This document shows, in pieces, positions 17,788 through 21,457 of a stretch of 21,457 nucleotides of DNA. The position numbers and the translations under genes are program-made. A model generated the notes under the pieces. It saw nothing but the letters and a program-made list of their open reading frames with translations, was not told the DNA's origin and ran no database searches. Position 1 is the first letter of the stretch. Each line of letters opens with the position of its first letter. The stretch comes from a virus, in the IMG/VR virus record IMGVR_UViG_3300020439_001283, positions 1 through 21,457 of that record. The stretch is one strand, 5' to 3'.

Positions 17788-18055
17788 GAGATTTACCCTT
17801 CTTCTTTATATCATTATCTTGAGAATGACCACCCCTAATAAAAGAGTTAACTCGACCCATAGCCCAAGCTGCCATAGAAGCTGATTTACTTCCTGAAGAA
17901 AGGTACGCACCTTGTCCACGCCTATATACCTGTGCAAGTTGCCCATACGTATACTTACTATTCTTAGCCTTCTTTTGTAACGTTGCTTTAGTTTTTGCAT
18001 TGATAGGCTTTCTAGCAGGTTTTTTTCTAGAACTACTCTTCTTCTTTGGCGGCAT
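17768..18055 (-). CDS. DUF5824-like small basic protein, 95 aa
   Basis: Basic tails flank a compact core at about 35-80: YGQLAQVYRRGQGAYLSSGS, then an A-W-A-x-x-R-V-x-S-F-I-x-G-G pattern and a late D-x-D. This resembles the DUF5824 family as I remember it (L-x-x-V-x-x-R-G-x-G-A-y-x-S-S-G-S), seen in phages and giant viruses, function unknown. The ATG has GGAG seven bases upstream and overlaps the 67-aa gene by 23 bases. Confidence 0.75.
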   Translation of the reverse strand: MPPKKKSSSRKKPARKPINAKTKATLQKKAKNSKYTYGQLAQVYRRGQGAYLSSGSKSASMAAWAMGRVNSFIRGGHSQDNDIKKKGKSRAKKKK

Positions 18056-18236
18056 TCATCTTCTCCATATTCTCGTTATAATCAATAACAAATTTTTCTA
18101 CTAGTGTATCTATCTTAGATACATTTGGTTTCTTGTTTATTAAAACAGAACCACATGCTTCAGAAAGGTCAATAGCCCACTCCTTTAGAGTTACTGGACT
18201 ACTGAACACATTCACTCCTTTTTTTATACTAGGCAT
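18033..18236 (-). CDS. small protein, 67 aa, unknown
   Basis: Unrecognised; a probably helical protein with an acidic C-terminus (NAAKEEE). The ATG at 18236 overlaps the stop of the 23-aa peptide in TAATG. An in-frame GTG at residue 10 has GGAG five bases upstream and could be a second or the main start. One Cys only, no motif. Its place in the pre-terminase block would also fit a small terminase subunit, but nothing in the sequence supports that. Confidence 0.6.
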   Translation of the reverse strand: MPSIKKGVNVFSSPVTLKEWAIDLSEACGSVLINKKPNVSKIDTLVEKFVIDYNENMEKMNAAKEEE

Positions 18237-18307
18237 TAGAGCTTCTTATACTTACTCTTCTTCATAGCTTTGTATCGTGTTTTTTTGCCTTTTTTGTCTA
18301 TTGGCAT
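18236..18307 (-). CDS. 23-aa lysine-rich micropeptide
   Basis: Reads MPIDKKGKKTRYKAMKK plus six more residues, with 11 lysines. AGGAG lies five bases before the ATG, a better ribosome-binding site than several larger neighbours have. Its TAA overlaps the next gene's ATG in TAATG. It lies 56 bases deep inside the 56-aa zinc-ribbon gene in another frame. Either it is a true micropeptide or its translation serves to deliver ribosomes to the 67-aa gene. Confidence 0.5.
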   Translation of the reverse strand: MPIDKKGKKTRYKAMKKSKYKKL

Positions 18308-18422
18308 TACGTCTCCTAATCTGTTTATTGTATTCTGTACAACCTAGATTAACACATTTCTTAAAAGTTTGTGATATCTCTAAGTCTCTTCTACAAAGCT
18401 TACACTTTGTGATTTCTCTCAT
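18252..18422 (-). CDS. 56-aa zinc-ribbon protein
   Basis: Begins M-R-E-I-T-K and carries C7-x2-C10 and C23-x4-C28, a compact zinc-binding pattern, followed by a basic stretch (about 33-47) and an acidic end. Probably a small nucleic-acid-binding or recruitment factor. The start lacks a clear ribosome-binding site and is preceded by the 12-base palindrome CTATAATTATAG (complement of 18424-18435), which may be a weak promoter or just structure. The last third is shared with the 23-aa gene in a different frame. Confidence 0.55.
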   Translation of the reverse strand: MREITKCKLCRRDLEISQTFKKCVNLGCTEYNKQIRRRNANRQKRQKNTIQSYEEE

Positions 18423-18444
18423 TCTATAATTATAGAGGAGATGG

Positions 18445-18469
18445 GCTAGGTTTTCCTCCTTTACCTAGC
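18445..18469 (-). other. hairpin at the nuclease stop codon
   Basis: GCTAGGT (18445-18451) pairs with ACCTAGC (18463-18469), loop 11. In minus-strand sense the loop contains AAAGGAGGAAA, a perfect ribosome-binding sequence with no start codon in range. No U-run follows, so this is not a standard terminator. It includes the nuclease stop codon. Confidence 0.4.
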
Positions 18470-18995
18470 TTGTCTCCACTAAGTCTAAAAGATGGTAGCT
18501 TACGCTTATCGAGTGTGCTACCCCGGTCGCAAGTACGTCCTCGATAGGTACTATCAAAGAGCGTGAAAAAAAATTTTTATTTTCTGCATCTACAATCCTG
18601 TATTTATCTTCAATAATCCAGTCAATGATATATGGTATTAACGCATCAGGTGTCCAGTAAAGAAGTTGGTTAGTTGGATATATCCAGTAGAAAAGAAAGT
18701 CAGGGAATGTTTTTAACGCACATCCTATAGATTTTGTATCCCCATACACAATCTGTATTTCCAGTGCTACATTCCCTGTCTCCTCCGCCCTGGTGTCGGT
18801 TTTTACCTCGACATATCTAGTACCTAACTCGTTATTAAGAATAAAGAAGTCTGCTCCTTTTAACTGTTCTTCTTTACGTGCATCTCGTACTATAAATTTT
18901 ATTTTGCCTTCATTAGTCTTTTGTGATTCATAATAGTTTTTAACTAGTAGTTCACCCTTTTTACCGATAGCTAGTTGTTCTTCGAAATCAAACAT
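18465..18995 (-). CDS. PD-(D/E)XK superfamily nuclease, 176 aa
   Basis: Likely a DNA endonuclease for phage DNA processing or host DNA degradation. From the chosen start MFDFEEQ, residues 10-15 (IGKKGE) supply the usual helical glutamate. KGADFFIL at 46-53 gives the metal-binding aspartate (D49), YVEVKTD at 61-67 the E-x-K pair (E63, K65), and TGNVALE (73-79) a downstream strand. The order fits the restriction-endonuclease fold; specificity cannot be read. The frame stays open upstream to 19157, but only the ATG at 18995 has a good ribosome-binding site (AGGAG, six bases away), and the promoter at 19023 lies between. First gene of the minus-strand operon. Confidence 0.7.
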   Translation of the reverse strand: MFDFEEQLAIGKKGELLVKNYYESQKTNEGKIKFIVRDARKEEQLKGADFFILNNELGTRYVEVKTDTRAEETGNVALEIQIVYGDTKSIGCALKTFPDFLFYWIYPTNQLLYWTPDALIPYIIDWIIEDKYRIVDAENKNFFSRSLIVPIEDVLATGVAHSISVSYHLLDLVETS

Positions 18996-19022
18996 TTTAT
19001 CTCCTGTAACTTGATTAAAATT

Positions 19023-19049
19023 ATTATAGCAGTATAGTGAATTACACAA
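19023..19049 (-). promoter_or_regulatory. promoter for the nuclease and downstream operon
   Basis: On the minus strand TTGTGT (complement of 19044-19049), a 15-base spacer, then TATAAT (complement of 19023-19028) preceded by TGC. It has the same spacer and extended -10 as the promoter at 1862. Start of transcription would be near 19016, giving a leader of about 20 bases that includes AAGTTACAGGAG. Confidence 0.6.
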
Positions 19050-19102
19050 ATAGTTTTTTACAACTATAAGGTTACAGGTAAGAGCTATCGGACGGCAAAA
19101 AG

Positions 19103-19150
19103 CTGACTGCATCTTACTCACAAGATGGACTGGGATTACCACAAAGTCAG
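19103..19150. other. nested inverted repeats in the divergent region
   Basis: CTGACT (19103-19108) pairs with AGTCAG (19145-19150). Inside, CATCTT (19110-19115) pairs with AAGATG (19122-19127) around a 6-base loop. On the minus strand CTTTTTG follows the outer arm. Could be a folded RNA or a protein-binding site; no known RNA family recognised. Confidence 0.35.
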
Positions 19151-19190
19151 TACCCAAGGACCTTAGAAAGTAAAAAATTCAACTTTTTTT

Positions 19191-19240
19191 ATATGCGTAG
19201 CATATATGTCCGCTATGTTCGAAATCCCCCCTAATCGAAC
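19191..19240. other. two short inverted repeats
   Basis: ATATGC-GTA-GCATAT at 19191-19205 and GTTCGA...TCGAAC at 19217-19240, the latter with a C6 run in the loop. Both look like protein-binding sites or small cruciforms. The TTCGAAATCCCCC stretch faintly recalls a tRNA T-arm but does not fit one. Confidence 0.35.
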
Positions 19241-19247
19241 GCACTAT

Positions 19248-19274
19248 AAAAAAGGAGTATTTAACTTCTTTTTT
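19248..19274. terminator. possible bidirectional terminator hairpin
   Basis: AAAAAAGGAGT (19248-19258) pairs with ACTTCTTTTTT (19264-19274) over 11 bp with one G-U pair and a 5-base loop. The stem is AT-rich and each strand ends in six U's. It would insulate the RNA gene to its right from leftward and rightward read-through. Weak GC content makes this tentative. Confidence 0.4.
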
Positions 19275-19285
19275 ACCAGCAAGTA

Positions 19286-19297
19286 TGCTAATATACT
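19286..19297 (+). promoter_or_regulatory. promoter -10 region for the small RNA
   Basis: TATACT at 19292-19297 places a start exactly at the GGG of the RNA (19304), seven bases on. An overlapping reading is TGC-TAATAT (19286-19294). The -35 position falls in the T6 run of the preceding hairpin, so no consensus -35 is present. Confidence 0.45.
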
Positions 19298-19303
19298 ACA
19301 TTA

Positions 19304-19407
19304 GGGAAGTTGATTATCTTAACTTTGGTAATGCCTGTAACAGCCTGTAACTTACTCTAGCAATAGAGTTTCAATACCAAATTAATCGACTTCCCTTAGT
19401 TTTTTTT
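19304..19407 (+). ncRNA. probable phage-encoded structured small RNA
   Basis: A self-contained RNA gene of about 104 nt. Outer helix: 13 bp between 19304-19316 and 19383-19395 (one G-U), followed by TTAG and eight T's (19400-19407), an intrinsic terminator. Second helix: TTTGGTA (19324-19330) with TACCAAA (19375-19381), extended by TG/CA past an A-A mismatch. Third: ACTCTA-GCAA-TAGAGT (19354-19369), a perfect hairpin with a GNRA tetraloop. The space between carries two tandem CCTGTAAC copies (19334 and 19344), apparently unpaired. It is not a tRNA, despite GGGAAGT/ACTTCCC at the ends: no T-arm. No coding frame of note. Family unknown to me. Confidence 0.6.
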
Positions 19408-19879
19408 GTAGTCAGAATTACCAGTAATTTCTTGATTACTTACGTATATACCACACCCCCACCCCGCATTAAAAGCACTATATTGCACGCCCACTCACAC
19501 AGTGAATACATACAGGCACTTACATTTTGTTTATACTAAGTGTGCCACTATATGTAGTAGATATTTGACTTGCTGTATCCATATGTAGTGTTTTGTAAAA
19601 TAAATACCTACCTTCTCTTGAATACCATACATAATATATATACAATACAATTCATCTATTCTCTTCTTCTATAGCACGAGCATTCCATTGTTTCGATTAT
19701 CCAGCGTAGCGACAAGTTCTTTGTTTTTGGATAGCATACTAGTAAATTTCCTTTATAACAGTTATATCCTTCGGAGAAAAAGATATAAACTCACTTGACA
19801 AGCATGCTTATAAAAAGCCAATGGAACTTGTCATCAGATGAGTTTCAGTAATTCAAGCTATATAGAAAGGATAAAAACA
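19408..19879. other. non-coding divergent region, possible control or origin DNA
   Basis: No convincing gene in about 470 bases. Visible: the palindrome AATTAC-CA-GTAATT (19416-19429); a C-rich tract (19452-19465); the hairpin GGCACTTA/TAAGTGTGCC (19515-19546); direct repeats ATATGTAGT at 19550 and 19581; pairing TTATATC/GATATAA around a CTTCGG loop (about 19762-19788); and, before the 131-aa gene, the palindrome AAGCATGCTT (19800-19809) inside an inverted pair TGACAAG/CTTGTCA (19796-19802, 19827-19833). An extended -10-like TGCTTATAA lies at 19805-19813, but TTGACA at 19795 is too close to serve as its -35. Confidence 0.4.
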
Positions 19880-20275
19880 ATGGCTAAGAATAACAAAAAT
19901 AACTATATCAGGACTGATAAAGTATACGACATAATGGGATTAGGTAACACTAATCTAAATGGTTGGAAACTTACAGGTGATAACTCCTTACATAAGGATA
20001 AGAACTCATATCACATAACTATGAGAACTAAACCTTTTGTATTCAAAGAAATCGGAGTTATCAGAAGTTATCAAGCGTATGAGCAATTCTCTGATATTTG
20101 CGAAAACGCACCTCAAACCTTAACCAAAGGTAAATACAAGTTAAGTGCTAATGGTACTATACCAAAAGCCTTACTTGATATCTTAGGTACAAATAAAGTA
20201 GCTGAGGAAATCTCAGGAGTTAGAACTCTAGAGGAAGTATCAGCTACAATGGATAGTTGGTCTAAGGACAAGTAA
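19880..20275 (+). CDS. unrecognised early protein, 131 aa
   Basis: A small basic protein on the opposite strand from the structural genes. I recognise no family. The N-terminus is Lys/Asn-rich (MAKNNKNNYIRTDKV). The middle has beta-like aromatic segments (SYHITMRTKPFVFKEIG) and the C-terminus is helical (about 95-131). I chose the ATG at 19880 because AAAGGA lies upstream. The in-frame ATG at 19838 has no ribosome-binding site and would add 14 residues, while the inverted repeats just before it look like control DNA. It is a single-gene unit closed by the strong terminator at 20304. Confidence 0.65.
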   Translation: MAKNNKNNYIRTDKVYDIMGLGNTNLNGWKLTGDNSLHKDKNSYHITMRTKPFVFKEIGVIRSYQAYEQFSDICENAPQTLTKGKYKLSANGTIPKALLDILGTNKVAEEISGVRTLEEVSATMDSWSKDK

Positions 20276-20303
20276 CCTACACCTACAAACTATCTCAATA
20301 ACT

Positions 20304-20359
20304 TAATGGCTATCAATGATAGGAATATTTATTACTTAGATAGCCATTAGGTTTTTTTT
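20304..20359 (+). terminator. strong intrinsic terminator
   Basis: TAATGGCTATC (20304-20314) pairs perfectly with GATAGCCATTA (20339-20349), 11 bp, loop 24, followed by GG and eight T's. It lies about 30 bases after the 131-aa gene. Confidence 0.85.
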
Positions 20360-20400
20360 ATGCCCGAGTAAATCAAATGTATATATACCATAGCCTAACC

Positions 20401-20429
20401 TTGTGTGTGTGGTTTTGTCCTAGTATATA
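20401..20429 (+). promoter_or_regulatory. possible promoter for the 153-aa gene
   Basis: TTGTGT (20401-20406), a 17-base spacer, TATATA (20424-20429). It lies just past a terminator and would give a leader of about 235 bases. The surrounding sequence is TG- and TA-rich, so a chance match is possible. Confidence 0.4.
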
Positions 20430-20435
20430 TTATCT

Positions 20436-20671
20436 CTCTCATTACTAATGCAAAGTAAACAAGAAACATAGCTAAAATTTTTTTCTCTATCGCATATGCG
20501 AATAGGGGCATTCCCCATTACGCGTGTGTAATTGTAGCTTGTCAAGTCTTCTTAATTAATAAAGAAATGTTGCAAATTTTTTTGCCGAAACTAACTTTGG
20601 CTTTGCGAATTTGTTTTCGTATTTTATTTATTATTTCTTATGTTGCATATGAGATATGAAAGGAGTGTGTG
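20436..20671 (+). promoter_or_regulatory. long structured leader before the 153-aa gene
   Basis: No gene in this stretch. It holds the perfect 12-base palindrome TCGCATATGCGA (20490-20501), GGGG-CATT-CCCC just after it, and a foldable block: AAGAAAT/ATTTCTT (20562-20568, 20633-20639) enclosing GCAAA...GCC paired with GGCTTTGC (20572-20586, 20599-20606), with a T7 bulge. It ends in AGGAG (20661-20665). It could be a regulatory leader; no known riboswitch class recognised. Confidence 0.35.
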
Positions 20672-21133
20672 ATGCCTAAGAATTATAGAAAGCCTATGTA
20701 TCCTACTACAAAGAAAGCCTTTGTAGGAGTAGATGATACTAATGGTAATCTTGTATTTGCTGATACAGGTTTACCTCTAGTAAAAGGTACAGGAGAATAC
20801 AACAGAGAAGTAGATGGTGCTAACTATCCTACTCATGAGTGTGTATCTTGTAAGAAAAGAACTGATGTACTAAGTCCTCGTTGCTACGAGTGTAGAGAAC
20901 AGGATAGAGAACTAGAACAAAAGATGAAACGACTTAGCAGATTGACAAGAGAAGGTATAGTTCCTGCTGATAGTAACAATCCCTTCGGAGTTATTGATGC
21001 TGAGTGGTCGCCCAACAGCTATGATAAGCAAGTTGTTGAGCAAACTAATAAGCTATGTACCAACTGTTTCATAGTCTTACCAAAAGCCTTTGGTCGTAAA
21101 AGATTATGTGAAAGTTGCCGTAAGGATAGATGA
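20672..21133 (+). CDS. double zinc-ribbon protein, 153 aa
   Basis: Two separate four-cysteine sites: C57-x2-C60-x10-C71-x2-C74 and C129-x2-C132-x13-C146-x2-C149, the second near the very C-terminus. Between them is a charged helix (about 75-95, REQDRELEQKMKRLSRL). Such proteins commonly bind nucleic acid or RNA polymerase; a transcription role is inferred, not shown. The N-terminal 50 residues are basic then beta-rich with no known motif. The ATG at 20672 is six bases after AGGAG; a GTG three bases earlier is too close. Structured elements follow at once. Confidence 0.7.
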   Translation: MPKNYRKPMYPTTKKAFVGVDDTNGNLVFADTGLPLVKGTGEYNREVDGANYPTHECVSCKKRTDVLSPRCYECREQDRELEQKMKRLSRLTREGIVPADSNNPFGVIDAEWSPNSYDKQVVEQTNKLCTNCFIVLPKAFGRKRLCESCRKDR

Positions 21134-21141
21134 TTAGTATA

Positions 21142-21170
21142 GAGGGTTTTGGTTGTGGATTAAAGCCCTC
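21142..21170 (+). other. hairpin after the 153-aa gene
   Basis: GAGGG (21142-21146) pairs with CCCTC (21166-21170) around a 19-base loop, nine bases past the stop. No U-run follows, so it may be an mRNA end-protecting or processing element. Confidence 0.35.
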
Positions 21171-21179
21171 AATAGTAAT

Positions 21180-21257
21180 TATTACTTACTGCGTGGGGTT
21201 ATCCCTTTCTGTATAGTACGCGATAATATGCAACAACTCCTCATGCAGTAAGTAATA
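21180..21257. repeat. 16-bp inverted repeat, structured element A
   Basis: 21180-21195 pairs with 21242-21257 over 16 bp with a single G-U. The 46-base interior can form TTATC/GATAA (21199-21203, 21222-21226). It contains CTGTATAGTA, close to the -10 core seen at the operon promoters. If transcribed from the 153-aa gene it would be a very stable RNA fold; as DNA it could be a cruciform or protein site. Confidence 0.6.
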
Positions 21258-21310
21258 GCTATCTACAAGTAGGAGTTACTTTTCTATGCCCTGTTTAGTA
21301 ACGACTGAAA

Positions 21311-21440
21311 GTAGATAGCTTGTAACCTATCACACTTGGTAAAGTTAGCACTGAGAAATATGAGTGCGGTTGAAAATAACTAGCAATAGTTATCGGTAGC
21401 ACAAACAGTGTTCGTATATGGTAGGTTACAAGCTATCTAT
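21311..21440. repeat. about 20-bp inverted repeat, structured element B
   Basis: 21313-21329 pairs perfectly (17 bp) with 21422-21438, and flanking bases extend it to about 21 bp with wobbles. The 86-base interior holds ATAACTA-GCAA-TAGTTAT (7 bp, GNRA loop, about 21377-21394), GCACT/AGTGC (about 21348-21367) and ACACT/AGTGT (21332-21336, 21407-21411). No U-run follows within the window, so if it is an RNA its 3' end lies outside or is made by processing. It shows no open frame of note. Confidence 0.6.
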
Positions 21441-21457
21441 TGCTTGTATATACATAA

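Noticed and set aside
17806-18000. Minus-strand 64-codon frame inside the 95-aa gene
   Set aside because: Fully contained in another frame of a gene with family resemblance; no ribosome-binding site.
18996-19157. N-terminal extension of the nuclease frame up to 19157
   Set aside because: It would run through the promoter-like box at 19023, has no ribosome-binding site, and reads as a Cys-rich sequence unlike the fold; the ATG at 18995 has AGGAG.
19217-19240. Attachment site in a tRNA T-arm (GTTCGAAATCCCCC)
   Set aside because: The spacing is wrong for a T-loop, there is no CCA-end context, and no integrase is seen in the window.
19304-19395. tRNA gene
   Set aside because: Seven acceptor-like pairs GGGAAGT/ACTTCCC exist, but there is no T-arm with TTCRA and no proper D-arm or anticodon arm.
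19669-19737. Minus-strand 22-aa frame starting MLSKNKELV
   Set aside because: AGGA lies about 11 bases before the ATG, too far, and nothing follows it; chance frame is likely.
19408-21457. CRISPR array
   Set aside because: The repeats present are inverted or irregularly spaced; there is no regular repeat-spacer unit.

Overview
The window is a strongly AT-rich tailed-phage genome segment, very probably from an uncultured aquatic (marine-like) lytic phage. The evidence is an HK97-fold major capsid protein resembling the SU10-type family, a scaffold-like gene, a portal, a large terminase, a virion lysozyme-like protein, a 2229-residue virion protein and a tail of tiny lysine-rich genes. There is no integrase and no host gene. 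The host cannot be named from the sequence. Placing the phage among podoviruses is an inference from the large ejection-type proteins and the absence of a tape-measure gene here.

Layout. The minus-strand structural operon runs from about 19.0 kb down to 1. In transcription order it encodes: a PD-(D/E)XK-type nuclease (18995-18465); a 56-aa zinc ribbon and an overlapping 23-aa basic peptide; four small proteins of 67, 95, 63 and 96 aa, mostly very basic; the large terminase with an N-terminal zinc finger plus helix-turn-helix; the portal; two small genes that both start at TTG; the 2229-aa giant protein; a 463-aa protein with a peptidoglycan-binding-like segment; a 214-aa lysozyme-like protein; two unrecognised proteins of 458 and 357 aa; then, behind its own promoter and a hairpin-rich leader, the scaffold and the major capsid protein, closed by a terminator. 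Most junctions overlap or touch (TAATG, ATGGTAA, TAAATG), so translation is tightly coupled.

From about 19.0 to 19.88 kb lies a non-coding divergent region with promoters, inverted repeats, recurring short motifs and a probable structured RNA gene (19304-19407) with its own -10 box and U8 terminator. It may hold regulatory sites or an origin, but this is not proven. To the right, on the plus strand, are two probable early genes: 131 aa, unrecognised, with a strong terminator; and 153 aa, two zinc ribbons. These are followed by two large inverted-repeat RNA or DNA structures (21180-21257 and 21311-21440) whose arms can also pair with each other.

The most interesting points are: (1) a circularly permuted YpsA-type SLOG nucleotide-binding domain inside the giant virion protein, split by about 230 residues of mostly helical sequence; (2) the probable structured RNA gene and the large foldable elements at the right end; (3) an 8-bp motif (CCTGTAAC) present twice in that RNA and also overlapping the nuclease ribosome-binding site; (4) a terminase large subunit that carries its own DNA-binding modules; (5) an A9 tract that appears to break the 63-aa gene one base away from a coupled, longer frame.
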